Source: Mytilus trossulus
Lineage: Eukaryota > Mollusca > Bivalvia > Mytilida > Mytilidae
Direction of reading: 5' to 3'
NCBI RefSeq assembly: GCF_036588685.1
Contig: NC_086386.1
Coordinates: forward strand, 23,208,931-23,272,930
Length of the DNA stretch: 64,000 nucleotides
Numbering within the stretch: the first letter of the stretch is position 1; each line of letters begins with the position of its first letter. The translations under genes were made by a program, and so were the position numbers. A model generated the notes under the pieces. It was not told the DNA's origin. It ran no database searches and saw only the letters and a program-made list of their open reading frames with translations. Below, one piece after another: positions 23,001-35,018 of the stretch.

Positions 23001-26000
23001 TACTTTTAGTTTTCGCACTCTAACTTTAGTAAAAGTGAATAGAAATCTATGAAATTTTAACACAAGGTTTATGACCATAAAAGGAAGGCTGGTATTGATT
23101 TTGGGAGTTTTGGTCCCAACATTTTAGGAATTAGGGGCCAAAAAGGGCCCAAATAAGCATTTTCTTGGTTTTCGCACTATAACTTTAGTTTAAGTTAATA
23201 GAAATCTATGAAATTTTGACACAAGGTTTATGACCACAAAAGAAAGGTTGGGATTGATTTTGGGAGTTTTGGTTTCAACAGTTTAGGAATTAGGGGCCAA
23301 AAAAGGGCCCAAATAAGCAATATTCTTGGTTTTCGCACAATAACTTTAGTTAAAGTAAATAGAAATCAATGAAATTTAAACAAAATGTTTATGACCACAA
23401 AAGGAAGGTTGGTATTGATTTTGGGAGTTTCGGTCCCAACAGTTTAGGAATTAGGGGCCAAAAAGGGACCCAAATAAGCATTTTTCTTGGTTTTTGCACC
23501 ATAGCGTTAGTATAAGTGAATAGAAATCTATGAAATTTAAACATAAGGTTTATGACTATAAAAGGAAGGTTGGTATTGATTTTGGGAGTTTTGGTCCCAA
23601 CAGTTAAGGAAAAAGGGGCCCAAAGGGTCCAAAATTAAACTTTGTTTGATTTCATCAAAATTGAATAATTGGGGTTCTTTAATATGCCGAATCTAACTGT
23701 GTATGTAGATTCTTAATTTTTGGTCCCGTTTTCAAATTGGTCTACATTAAGGTCCAAAGGGTCCAAAATTAAACTTAGTTTGATTTTAACAAATATTGAA
23801 ACCTTGGGGTTCTTTGATATGCTGAATCTAAAAATGTACTTAGATTTTTGATTATTGGCCCAGTTTTCAAGTTGGCCCAAATTGAGGTCCAAAATTAAAC
23901 ATTGTTTGATTTCATCAAAAATTGAATAATTGGGGTTCTTTGATATGCCAAATCTAACTGTGTATGTAGATTCTTAATTTTTGGTCCAGTTTTAAAATTG
24001 GTCTAAATTAAAGTGCAAAGGGTCCAAAATTAAACTAAGTTTGATTTTAACAAAAAATAAATTCTTGGGCCTCTTTGATATGCTGAATCTAAACATGTAC
24101 TTAGATTTTTGATTATGGGCCCAGTTTTCAAGTTGGTCCAAATCAGGATCTAAAATTATTATATTAAGTATTGTGCAATAGCAAGTCTTTTCAATTGCAC
24201 AGTATTGTGCAATGGCAAGAAATATCTAATTTCACTATTGTGAAATAGCAAATTTTTTTTTAATTAAGAGTTATCTTTCTTTGTCCAGTATAGTAAGCAA
24301 GAAATATCTGCATGAATTTTTTTTTTAATTGGAGTTATCTTTCTTTGTCCAGAATCAACTTAAATCTTTGTTATATACAATATACAATGTATATTCACTT
24401 TTTACTACCAACTGATAAATTTAAATAATCTTTACCATTCAGTGATAACAAGCAGTTTTTTACATCTTAATATTTTATGATGTATTTAAATGAGTAGTAA
24501 TTGTTGCAAACTCCATTAGAATATTTTAATTGAAATTGGTTTTGGAATAAGGGAAAGGGGGATGTGAATAAAAAATTGGGTTCAATTTTTCTCGTTTGAA
24601 ATTTCATAAATAAAAAGAAAATTTCTTCAAACATTTTTTGAGAGGATTACTATTCAACAGCATAGTGAATTGCTCTAAGAGAAAACAAAAATTTTAAGTT
24701 CATTTGAATACATTCATTCTGTGTCAGAAACCTATGCTGTGTCAACTATTTAATCACAATCCAAATTTAGAGCAGAATCCAGCTTGAATGTTGTGTCCAT
24801 ACTTGCCCCAACCGTTCAGGGTTCAACCTCTGCGTTCGTATAAAGCTACGCCCTGCGAAGCATCTGGTTTCAGTTCATTTTACTTTACAGATTATCTCAA
24901 GTCAATAGAGAGTTAGAAGAAACTAAAACAGATAAAGCTGGACTTGAAGCTAGAATAAAAGAAGCACAGAAAAGATAGTAAGTCAAGAGAAGTTAAGGTT
25001 GCAGTCTTGTAATTGACTGCTCCATAGGCTTACATGCAAAACAGCTGATCTTTGAAAATAAAAAAATAAAAAATGCAACATAGAAAAAAAATTCATGTTC
25101 ATATCATGTATGTTATAATGTGAAATTGGGTTTTAATCGAAAAAAAAGGGGTCTTGCCACAAGGAGTAAATAGTTACGCAATCCTGAAGTCAAACATTTT
25201 AAAAGTTGGCAAGGTAAAATAAAAAGTGCCTTCCAACCATTTCATTCTGATTTTGCCCTCAAGCAATTGTTATTGGATTTTGAAAACAAATTGTCCTTGA
25301 GAATTTCATGTTTCAACAAACTTTTGAAATAAAAAAAAACATGCATAAATCATATATTTTTTGACTTGGCCTGAATTTAATGAATTTATCTTAACTATTC
25401 ATGGTTTCTGTAGAATTTTTGAATTACATATATGCTGAACTGGTAGAAATAGAAGTACTTGCCCTTGTCAAGTTATATTCAGTAATTTAGAACTAGATAT
25501 TATGGTACAGATTCATATTGAATGAATAAATCATGTGACTCAATTAATCCAATCATTATTATTGCAGTGGTGATATGGAACAGAGAGAATTAGATGCTGT
25601 GGCTCAAGTCAGGGATGCAGTACAAATGGTAGAAAAAGCTATGATGGAAAAAGAACAGGTTGGTATACCTAATTTCAATGACTTAATATTTCAACTTTAA
25701 GCCTGACATATTTAAAAAGAAATGGATGTCTAGCTTTGCTATTTATGGTTATCGAACAAAATATTTTTTATCCCCCCACTGTAGTGGAAGAGGAGGGGGG
25801 CATTAAGTTTTACCCTTGTCACTGTACCTCCCAAATTTAGTTTGCCTCAACCAAATATTATGAAACTGATACAAAATGCCTATTACTAAAAAAGACAAAT
25901 CAAATTTAAATTTGGGTGGCTATACTTTTACTTTTCTAGAGTTATGCCCCTTTACAAATAGATAAAATCCTGGATTTTTCATTTCTAGTTTCTAACATAA

Positions 26001-29000
26001 GTATGCTTTAACTTAATGTTATGAAACGTATACACCATGCTTTTTAGCTCAAAACTCAGATCAAGTTTTTGGGTAGGAATACATTATTAGTTCTTGCATT
26101 ATGCCCCTTTATAACAATATATGCAAGTTGGGGCATAATCTGTGTCTTATGTACACATTCCCCATTTATTTTAGAACATGTAATGATGAGATGCTGTCTC
26201 AGCCCTATCTACCCTTATTCTCCTTGAACTTATATATCTGTTTTAATTAAATTTAAGCATGTTGTTTTATGTTTATTCTATAGGCAGAGATAGATCTGAA
26301 GCAGAGAGAAGAAGAGGCTGACTCGTTACAGGAAGCTATCAGCAAATTAATTAATGAAGCAGGACTTAAAACCAGACAAGAGGTCAATATTTAATTATAT
26401 AGAATTAAAGTGTTTTTTTGGTGTTTTTTTTATTTTTAAATAAAATACATTAAATTGTTTTTAATATGTAATAAGACTTTTCAATTCAGATCCTCCTTTA
26501 AAAAAATGGAAAGAGAACAAGGATTTATTTAGATGAATTTACCCCCCAAAAAATCTAAATTAAAAAAAGGGAAATTGTATGCATAATTGAAACTAACAAA
26601 AAAAAATACACAGCAGAAGAGATGAGAGATGAGAATAAAAAAATAATACTATTCAGTTCAATGGACTGCATTGATAAAAGGGAAATTGAAAGAAAGGTTT
26701 TGTACTATTATAAAATGTATATATCTGGCCATAATCTGATAGTGATAGTGCTTTAATTTTAATTTATCATTCTGTTCACTTGTATTTTATCAGTCTTCTA
26801 TTAGAATTGATGAATTTAGGGTTGACAGGAAAACATTTATTGTACTGTTTATCTACCTTTTAGTAGAAAAGAAGTTAGATAAAAATCCTTTCATTAAAGA
26901 TTAACTTTTTAAATTGCATACATTAAGGGAAGTGAACCTCAAACTGTTTTGGTTGCTACCTTCATGATCAATACCTTGTTTTGTTATCTAGTTTTAATTT
27001 TATTTTTTTCAAGGTTGATCTTGTAAGGAACCAGTGCAATGAAAGAATCACAAAACTTACTCAGGAATTAAATAACTTGGAAATGGTAAGTATTACAGAC
27101 TAAATTAATTACAATTTTCAAATATTTAAAAAAAAAATGTTACTGTTTATTGTAAATTTCATATTCAGAACATATTATATATTATATCACAAGCAAAATT
27201 TGCTCAGAGAAATTCATTCCTTATGAAATTCATCCCATATGAGTGAGCTTATACAAAAATCTAAAGTGATGCTTTTTACATGAATTTTTAGGTGAACTCG
27301 ACAAAGCATAACAAAAAATTAGTCTTTTTCATGATTTTAATTAAATTTGAAAATTAAGATGTTATTTGAATAACTTTATTTTGAAAATTCATGTGATTTT
27401 CACTTGGAATTTGAAATTCACATGAGTTTAATATGAGATTTATGAGTGAAATTTCCCTGTCTGTTTATTTATTTGTACAACAATTTGTATGCACCATCTA
27501 GTAGATAGTAGAGGGGCATTATGTTTTCTGGTCTGTGTGTCCGTTCGTTTGTTTGTTCGTCTGTCTGTCCGTCTGTCCCGCTTCAGGTTATAGTTTTTCA
27601 AATTAAATTTTTGACCTCAATTTCACGGTCCACTTAGTATACATAGAAATTGAAAGTGCAAGTTTAAGGTTTAAGTTTTTGGTCAAGCTAGTTTTTGATG
27701 AAGTTGAAGTCCAATCAACTTGAAACTTTTTGCACATGTTCCCTATGATATGATCTTTCTAATTTTAATGCCCAATTATATTTTTCACCCAATTTCACGG
27801 TCCATTGAACATGGAAAATGATAGTGCAAGTGGGGCATTCGTGTACTTTGGACACATTCTTGTTTTGTCATACTTTTCTCATATACTACTGAACAGGATT
27901 TCTTGTTCTACTATATGAGCCAATCAAGTCATGGAAATGGCAACAAAAGGATGACATAAAATTTATTTATATAAATAACATTTTCAATAGCTTATAAATT
28001 ATTCATGTTATGCTTCGCAAAAGAGATAACTTAGATTGCACGAATCGAGTTCATACTAATTCACTTCAGTTGTATTAATTTTTCCATGATAATGATCATT
28101 ACATTCATTTATATTTCAGGAAGGTGCTGACTTAAAAGAACAAGTAACAAGAGCCATCAGGGATAAAAGGAATGTGGAAGCTGAATTGGAAAAGGTATGG
28201 TTACAGTTCACTAGCTTAGATATTGAAGGGCAGTTGCTACTTAAAATTATGATTTGTTGGGTGTATGTCAATTTAACAGCAACTTAAAATATCACAACAA
28301 AAATTATCTAGTAGAGGTCAGTGAATTTTCCATATCAAGAAAGAATAAGTACTCACTTTTACAAACAATAATTGCAGAGAGAACAATGCTATTAAGACGC
28401 AAAAACAGAAAAAAAAATGTTAATATTTACACATACACATGCACATCTACACATTTTAAAATTCCAGGATTTTTCTGCTGTGCGTTTTCAAGAAACTAGT
28501 ATACATTTTTATTTAAGGCGACAGCTAGGTCACACCTACAGGTGCACGATTTTCTTGCTTAGTTGAAGACCCATTGGTGGCCATCAGCTGTTATCTTCTC
28601 TTTGGTTGGGTTGTTGGCTCTTTGACATATTCTCCATTTCCATTCTCAATTTTACAAAGCTAACTAAAGTATACAGGGCCAGGATTTTTCTATTCTTTAT
28701 AAGAATATAAGTCAACATTTCTTTAATTCTCTTAACAGTTCCATCATGACCAGAAAGTTTCTGGAGCTAAGGATAAAGCCTCATTCGAAGACATGAACAG
28801 AAGAGCTATAGCTGCTGAAAGGTCAAGAGATGATTTGGAGGTCAAAGTTGAAAATCAACATAGTGCACTTAAAAAGGCAGAAATGAAGTTAGTGAAAATA
28901 GAATGTTTTAGAAGTGGTAAAAAATTTATGGTAGAACAAGCATTTACAAATATATAGATTATTGATTAAAAAAAATGTGCAAATACAGCATAGAAAATTG

Positions 29001-32000
29001 CTAATAAAAGTGAAATCTGCTAATTAAGTTAATACCATACAACACAATGAAAGAACTAGTGGAGTGTTCAATTTCCTAAAAAAAAAAAAGAAAAAAAAGA
29101 ATGAAAATTGCATCAAATTCATAGTTAATTTCTTATCTTAAATTTTCAGCATTTATTAATGTAAAATGTTCAAACTCATAAAGAATGGTAAGGATTTGGT
29201 TTAAGTGATATATTTATGAATTGCAATGGGTTTTTTTTGTAAGACGTTTTTGTTAAAAGAATTTACAGAATACTATAGAAAGCATCGTTCTTTAATTTTT
29301 AGCAATCAACAAATTACAACCCAGACTGAGGTACAGTTAGCCCAGTTGAAGGAGAGAATGTCGGGGATGGAACAAGAGTTTGAGTTCCTGAATGACGACA
29401 GAATGAGATTACAAAATGATAATGATGAACTGAAGAAACGAATGCTGGCAGCAGAAAAAGAGAAAGAATCAGCTCTTAGGAAATGTCAAAAAGAGGTATT
29501 TAGTCAAAATAATGGGTTTAATTTCTCATTTCAATATATCTTCTGAAAAAACACAAACAAAACATTGTATAGATGATGATAGGATGACAGGGTGTTTTTC
29601 AACTAATTTAACCACTTAAAATGTTCAAAAGATATCCCCTGTTCAAAATAGTTTGAAGTGATTGGCAATATTGGTGTCGAAGGCACACTCATCTTTCAAA
29701 TTATGAAATTAATCCCCCCCCCCCCCACACACACACACAAAATATTTATTTACTGAAATCACTAAAATAACAACCCACCAAAGTATCCACATTTAGTCCA
29801 AACATGAAAACAAAAAAACATATTATTACTGAGTATTTGTTGAGTTAATAAAAACTTTATGAGATTTTAAAACTAAAAATTAGAATTCAGGTGGTACTAA
29901 CATTAATTTGGCTCTTTTAATTTAAAAAATAATGATAAAACTTTGACCCTCTGACAAAAATATAAAAAAATCAAAAAAATTGAACCACACATTTTATTGA
30001 AAAAAAATCATTGGATATATAACAGTTTGACAAACAATTATTTTGATCATTGGGAAGCTAAATATTTCCTTTCTAATAGAAAGTGGTTAAAATCTTCAGC
30101 TGATTTATCTCCCTATACATGGTATCACTATTTGTCTTCCATGACTTAGCACCACACAGATTCCTGTAAAATTTTATGTCATAGTACAAAATATCGGATA
30201 CAATGGAAAATTGATTGTTGTGTGATGTCAATAGTTCAGCAGAACAGATTCTTAGGTCAGACAGGAATAGCGATAAGGTGTACAGTGATATGTACTATTT
30301 TAAATGGATTCTGATGCTGTTTAAGTTTTAACCACACAATGTCATATTTATTTTTAGATGACAATATTTGAACATGAACAGCAACAAAAATTACAGGAAT
30401 ATGAAACAAGACTACAGTGTTCAGAAGATGCTAGTCGTTCAACTGTTGGTGAATTAAGAAACTTATTAACAGGTCAACAGAGAATGTGTGCTAGGTATAT
30501 TTAATATTGCATATTATTTAAAAAAAAAAATGATAAATGTATTCCATAAATAGCAATAAAAAAAAAACTATGCAAAATAGTGAGAATACAGAATATTTGA
30601 AAGCTTACTGATGTCAGTTGATAATCTTGTCTGTGAAATATTATCAAGTTTTCTTAATTCATTTTTGGCAATAGGAATCTAGGCATATGAGTTCTTCCAA
30701 TGTAGTCATTTATTCCAGTTGTATATTAAATGCAACAGTTAATATCAGATAATTTAATTCTTGAATTAGTAGATTCCATATTATATATTTTATCATTTGA
30801 TTTACATTCACTATACAGCCAAAATCCACATTGCAAAAAAACTGTTTAAAACAAATATTGCTCTTTTATATTTTAGATGGAAAGAAGAATGTCAAAGTAT
30901 TACAGAAAAGTTTGAACAAAAAATAAAAGATGTCCGATCAGAACTTAGTCATGTGAAAAAGAGAAATGATGAACTGACATCATTACTGAGAGAAAGTCAG
31001 GAGAAAACATTAGAGGTATAGCATTGAACATTTACAAGCCTCCTCGTGAGGTTTTTGAATATTCAATTACTTAAAAGTGAAAATCTGATCACCAGACCAA
31101 ATTTTTCATGATTATTTGATAATCTTAAACTTTATCTTACCTCCTATACATTTATAAGAATGTGATTGGTTAAAAGCGTCCTTGTGGAAACAGTGTATAT
31201 TTGATATTAGGTGAGTAGGTAGGTGGGGATTATTTCATACACAGTTAGTAGTGGAGTTACGTCCCTTTATATTGCATTATAAGGTAGTAGGGAGGCGGGG
31301 CTTATTTCATACACAGTTAGTAGTGGTGTTACATCAGTCCCTTTAGAAAAACAAAACAGAGAAATTGATGATTAAGATTAAAAAAAATTCCTAAAACACA
31401 GAATTTAACAAGTTGTCATTGTTGGCATCTGTTTTTGTAGGATCAATGGAGTAGTTTCTTAATCATGTTAATACTAACTGTATTGAAGACTTGCTCATTT
31501 TGATAGGTTACTGGTCTAAATTTTACACGTTAGTAGTGGAGTTACATTCCTTTATATTTCAATATAAGGTAGTAGGGAGGCTTCGCTCTCACCCCATATG
31601 GAATTTACTGACCCCATATATACCGTATTAGGTCACTAGCACACTATGTAACCAATAGTATTTTTAATTATTTGATATCTTGTTTAAAAACATAATAAAT
31701 GATTATGTGATTATATTTGCAAAAAAATTGTGAGTATGTGATAGCTTGGACACCCAAATGAGAGGCCTCATTTACAATTGTATTTCTTTATTCTCACAAT
31801 AAATATTCTCAAGGGAAAAACTTGCTTTTTTAAAAATTATTTTTAGGAAAAATAATTTTGCAACATTTATAATTTTAAAATGAATAACTAGAAATTTGTG
31901 TTTATTGATCATTGATTGAGCTATCTTTGTTAAGCACATTTCATTAAAAAAACCATAATCATTTGCAATGAAATTTAAACTATTTCAAATATCTTAGATG

Positions 32001-35000
32001 AACCATTGGAAACTTTATCGAATAATTATTTTTAAAATTTACTAGGAATTTCTTTTCAATTCTAATTGAAACAAATCTTGTTTATTATGATTTTGCATCA
32101 TTTGACTTTAAGATGTTTTAACAGGCAGAAAGAATGATCACAGATTATGCTAAAAATATAAGAAGAATGGAAGAAAGAGTCAGAGATTCAGAAAGTCGAG
32201 CATCAGAAGCTTCTAAACAGGTATGTATTTGTGTGGTTTGGCAGGGATCACCTCTTTAAACATATATGTCATTCTTGTTACTCTTTCTGTGAACAAGCTA
32301 TGCTGTAAAAATGGCTTTAATTTTCAGAAAAGAATATTGAAACAGACAACATTTTTTTTTATAAAAGGAAGACATTTACAACAACTAGATGCTATTTCTC
32401 TTTTCAGTTGGCCAGGCATTCTATGAGAGAAAGAAAAATGCAAAATGAAAGAAAAAGTTTATTATTAGAATTGAATACTTCAACAAGATCTGTAAGGTAA
32501 TATATTAGGTTACAATAATAGAACCACTATTGGACTCAATGATTTTGGTGGTAAAGCAAATAACCATGGTCCTTTGTTCGATCAACCCTGTGTTTAAAGC
32601 TGATATTTGTTTAGTCTCTGCCAAGATTTCAGCATTAATGAGTTAGAAGAAAGATAAAATTAAGAATGGGAATGGTGAATGTGTCAAAGAGATAACAACT
32701 GCACTAAAGAGCAAAAAATAGCCCAAGGCCACCAAGGGGTCTTTAACTCAGTGAGAAAATCCCTCACCATGAGGCAGGTTTCAGCTGGTCCCTGAATTAA
32801 AATGTGTACTAGTTCAGAGAAAATGAATGTCACACTAAACTTTGAAACATATAGATTAATCAAAATTAAAAAAAAAAACAAGTTGAGACTAACAAAGGCC
32901 AAAGTCTCCTAACTTAGGACAGACACAACAATGTGGCTTAGTTTTTATAAGGTCAGAATATTATTACAAATTAGGTAACATTTTTTTATAAAGACTGTCA
33001 ACTTAAAAGCTGGCACACTTAAATCTGGTACATGTATTGCATTTAATTTAGTACCAAGCATTGTCTATTCATATCTCGGTACAATATTATGATGCAGGAT
33101 ATGCTTGTGATATTTTCTACTGGATTCTTTTAGCCACCAATCTGTGTCTGGAACAGTATTTATAAGTCATGCTTGAGACAAAGAATTTTGAAAACTTTCA
33201 CTTTGTTCATGGTAACACATTTCAATTCATTTCAAACTGTTCATTTCTCTCAATTCTAAATCAATCTCTTACATTTCTTTTTTCTTTTCTTTGCATTTTT
33301 ATCAATAAAAGAAATCAAAATCTGTAACTTGCTGTCCAAAAGATGTTTTAAATTAACACAATTCATTCTTCAATCATTTGTGTCAAACATATATACTGTA
33401 TCTTTATATTCATATTGTATTTTAGTGTACCAATCATGCAATAACTAATGGATTCTTCTTGAGGTACAATTATGGTGATTGATTTGTGGACATTACCTTT
33501 ATTTTCCCACTTTTCAGTGATTTGAGTTTCTCTTTGTCACCTATCAAAGACTTGAAATGCAATCTTCATGCAATCAAAACCTTATTGGAATCTTATGGGA
33601 CTGACTTGATATCTAGATCTTCCAAAGTTTATCACTACCTTTTTGATACACAAAATATAGTGCATTGATCATAACATTCTACACATCCTATCCATGAAGA
33701 TTTTCAGAAAATTATCGATGTAATATATGCTCAGATATTCAAGGCACAAAATTATGTTACATTTGTCAAGAAAATTACATAACTTTTGCCAGATGCAGGA
33801 ATCTAATATCTGTTCTAAAAATATAAATGATTTAAAAATCGAAGTTATCTTCCTTTGTCTAGAATTGCTGTTTATTCAACTACAACCAATGCAATATTTT
33901 ATTTTACTTCGCACTGATAAATTGAAGCAATCTTTACCCTCAGTGCTTACATGCACTTTAATTTTAGGAAAGAGGTAGGATAATCGGTTAAGAAAAGAAT
34001 GGATTTGATTTTATCACCTTTATTTACCTCCCCTTCAGTTATTTGAGTTTTTCTTCATCACTTATAAAATACTTCCACTCATTATTTTACAAAAGAGGTA
34101 GGATAATGGCTAAAGAATAGAATGAATTTGAGTAAATTTTTTTCCATGTTCCAAAAAATGGCCATTATCCTATCTTGACTTTTGTTATATTTTTACAGCA
34201 TGAAAGTTTCAAAGTTTCCAAATATACTCAACACTGGCCATTGTTATCCTTTCACACTCCTGAAGAGCCAGTTATCTCACTGTGAAAAAATCTGTGAACA
34301 TAATAATTATGAGAAAATAATGCTGTTTAATGTTCATTTTATTTATTTGGTAAAAATGTGATTGTACACTTGACACACAATGGTTAAAATGACTTGTTAA
34401 CCCGCTTAAAATAATCATGCATTTCAAAACCCAATATCAATAGAATAAACTATAAATAACTTAATGTATCAACCTTTAACAAAACAAAAATTCTCACTTA
34501 ATTTTGTACAACTTTGATAAAAACATTTTGTATATAGGTCTAAATAACATGTATGATGCTGATTTATTTGTACTCAGTGCATTTTTCTGGGTTTACCATG
34601 ATAATCTTAAAAGTTCAAAGGTTAGTAATGTAAAATCAAAAATAAGTTGTCTGATGTTTATAATACTGTAAATTCAGAAATTATTGCGTGCATTTATTAT
34701 TGCGATTTTGTCATTTTACACTTGAATGCGATTTTAATTTTTACGATTTTGAGAAAAGTCATGCTTTATTCAGTTATAATATTACAAAATGCGTGTTTTA
34801 ATTATTGCGTTTACAACTCAGTCGCAATATTCGCAATAATAAAAACCTCGCAATAATTTCTGAATTTACAGTATAAGAAATAACATATTTTCATTTCGTC
34901 TTTCAGAAATAATGATCTGTTGATAGGGGGATTATCATCTAGTCCAAAATCAAAGCTACAAGACACATCATACTTAAATGGCAGCCTTAACAAAGACGAT

Positions 35001-35018
35001 CCATTATCAGACAGATGA
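14047..35018 (+). CDS. SCLT1: SCLT1, sodium channel and clathrin linker 1 (22 coding exons, 711 aa)
   Basis: SCLT1 is a coiled-coil protein of the centriole distal appendages needed for ciliogenesis, and in vertebrates it also links clathrin to a sodium channel. Exons: 14047-14083, 15684-15748, 16685-16737, 17324-17396, 18342-18533, 19238-19309, 20132-20182, 20965-21035, 21746-21836, 22283-22374, 24891-24977, 25568-25658, 26284-26382, 27014-27085, 28120-28194, 28739-28887, 29303-29495, 30358-30494, 30877-31015, 32125-32220, 32408-32496, 34907-35018. All introns are GT-AG and phases agree (2136 nt). The start MDDEEVDFLKDQVKRL matches the vertebrate N-terminus. Other shared segments are SPLIAEYDQQFQ, KQREEEADSLQEAI, RNQCNERITKLTQEL, TIFEHEQQQKLQEYE, STVGELRNLLTGQQ and RWKEECQSITEKFE. 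Human SCLT1 is about 688 residues, so this is full length. The C-terminal tail from about residue 676 (NNDLLIGGL onward) is low complexity. Nearly all the rest is heptad-rich coiled coil. Confidence 0.93.
17158..17345 (+). repeat. 83-bp tandem duplication of the exon 4 acceptor in SCLT1
   Basis: The first 22 nt of SCLT1 exon 4 plus the preceding acceptor occur three times: at 17158, 17241 and 17324 (the true exon), exactly 83 bp apart. The first two copies differ by one base (c/t) and keep a pyrimidine-rich tract and CAG before the exon start. After the shared 22 nt they diverge from exon 4 and run in frame into TAG. Confidence 0.9.
17480..17523 (+). ncRNA. Hammerhead ribozyme relic in a dispersed repeat (copy 1)
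   Basis: The core CTGATGA (17486-17492), a short hairpin (TCT/AGA), GAAA (17506-17509), a very short stem III (ACGC/GTGT) and the cleavage triplet GTC (ends 17517) follow in hammerhead order. GCGTCA before the core pairs partly with TGGGGT after it as stem I. The base pair closing stem II (A/C) and one stem I pair are broken, so this copy is probably inactive. The surrounding repeat (…taatcctggttcctttgat…) matches the repeat around 55491. Hammerheads of this short-stem III type are known from Penelope-like elements and retrozymes of bivalves and other animals. Confidence 0.7.
18157..18300 (+). repeat. Family A repeat, forward copy in SCLT1 intron 4
   Basis: It starts at aagaagatgtggtatgagtg, contains gccttcaacatagagctttgg and ends with agctacaaaagggccc. 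It ends about 40 bp before the acceptor of exon 5. Confidence 0.75.
18559..18776. mobile_element. TA-flanked MITE (mariner-like), diverged copy in SCLT1 intron 5
   Basis: The inverted ends are aaattcagaaattattgc on the left and aataattttctgaatttaca on the right, flanked by TA on both sides. It is the same family as the better-preserved 34666-34871 copy. It begins only 26 bp after the donor of exon 5 (18533). Confidence 0.7.
20758..20925. repeat. Dispersed repeat with inverted ggggg/ccccc ends (family D relative)
   Basis: The stretch from ggcctgtagctccaggaatt to aaaccccctaaatccctctc shows G-run and C-run ends and an open frame without significance. It resembles the ggatcc-type miniature elements at 40897 and 45812. 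It is in SCLT1 intron 7, just before exon 8. Confidence 0.45.
22901..24870 (+). mobile_element. ~2-kb non-coding bivalve repeat with short inverted ends and internal tandem modules (family C)
   Basis: The left end reads tttatacgaccgca and the right end tgcgttcgtataaa, a near-perfect inverted pair of about 14 bp. After the left end comes a (gtc/cgt)n tract. Then follow four modules of 159-162 bp starting at the word tttcgcac (23011, 23170, 23331) or tttgcac (23493). These are followed by about four modules of about 130 bp built on aaattaaactttgtttg and a final AT-rich part. There is no coding capacity. Fragments of the family lie at 33835-33975 and 36900-37130. I recognise it as a common bivalve repeat; class unknown. 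It fills most of SCLT1 intron 10. Confidence 0.7.
25768..26165 (+). repeat. Dispersed repeat in SCLT1 intron 12
   Basis: The left edge is a C-run/G-rich segment (ttatccccccactgtagtgg). Within the stretch, two related segments each contain a variant of agttatgcccctttacaaat or cattatgcccctttataaca, which suggests internal duplication. No coding signal was seen. Confidence 0.5.
27484..27870 (-). repeat. Family B repeat, reverse copy in SCLT1 intron 14
   Basis: It reads ggggcattatgttttctggt, then a gtccgttcg/gtctgtccgtc tract, then cacggtccact, ending with agtgcaagtggggcattcgt. This is the reverse complement arrangement of 7865-8310, including the two internal modules. Confidence 0.75.
28560..28660 (-). 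repeat. Dispersed repeat family E, reverse copy
   Basis: The words accattggtggccatcagc and ggctctttgacatattctcc are the reverse complement of the segments at 32664-32790 and 40600-40725. It lies in SCLT1 intron 15. Confidence 0.65.
29700..29745 (+). repeat. Simple repeat: C-run followed by (AC)n
   Basis: A run of about 14 C residues is followed directly by an (ac) tract in SCLT1 intron 17. Such tracts are prone to length error in assembly. Confidence 0.9.
29888..30135. mobile_element. Decayed, shortened relative of the TTAA MITE at 8936
   Basis: The left part (caggtggtactaaca, then ttaatttggctcttttaat, then actttgaccctctgac) tracks the left part of the 8936-9570 element. The right part ends with atttatctccctatacatgg. 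About 390 bp of interior is missing and the terminal inverted repeats are eroded. Confidence 0.6.
31160..31600 (+). repeat. Local diverged tandem repeat in SCLT1 intron 19
   Basis: The word cacagttagtagtgg, followed by gttac and ctttatattgcattataagg, recurs about three times (near 31240, 31312 and 31530), each followed by ggtagtagggagg. This is an old local duplication. No coding signal. Confidence 0.65.
32664..32790 (+). repeat. Family E repeat, forward copy in SCLT1 intron 21
   Basis: gggaatggtgaatgtgtcaa, then aaggccaccaaggggtcttt and cctcaccatgaggcagg, match the 40600 copy. It is a dispersed repeat of unknown class. Confidence 0.65.
33835..33975 (+). repeat. Fragment of the family C repeat tail
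   Basis: It contains agttatcttcctttgtctag followed by cactgataaattgaagcaat and ctttaccctcagtg, parallel to the end part of the 22901-24870 element (about 24320-24450). It is a truncated copy in SCLT1 intron 21. Confidence 0.55.
34666..34871. mobile_element. 206-bp MITE with CTGTAAATTCAG ends and TA target duplication
   Basis: The inverted ends begin CTGTAAATTCAGAAATTATT and are flanked by TA (34664-34665 and 34872-34873), as in Tc1/mariner-type MITEs. The interior is rich in attgcg/cgcaat words. The left and right halves fold back on each other, which explains a long open frame on each strand that is not a gene. The right end lies 35 bp upstream of the last SCLT1 exon (34907). A second copy is in SCLT1 intron 5. 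Confidence 0.8.

Noticed and set aside
29226..29302. N-terminal extension of the SCLT1 exon at 29303
   Set aside because: The open frame before the acceptor (TTTTTAG at 29302) is intronic; the exon 16-17 join is in phase and matches the family only from 29303.
34647..34993. Overlapping open frames on both strands near the last SCLT1 exon
   Set aside because: They result from the fold-back structure of the MITE at 34666-34871 plus the real exon at 34907-35018.
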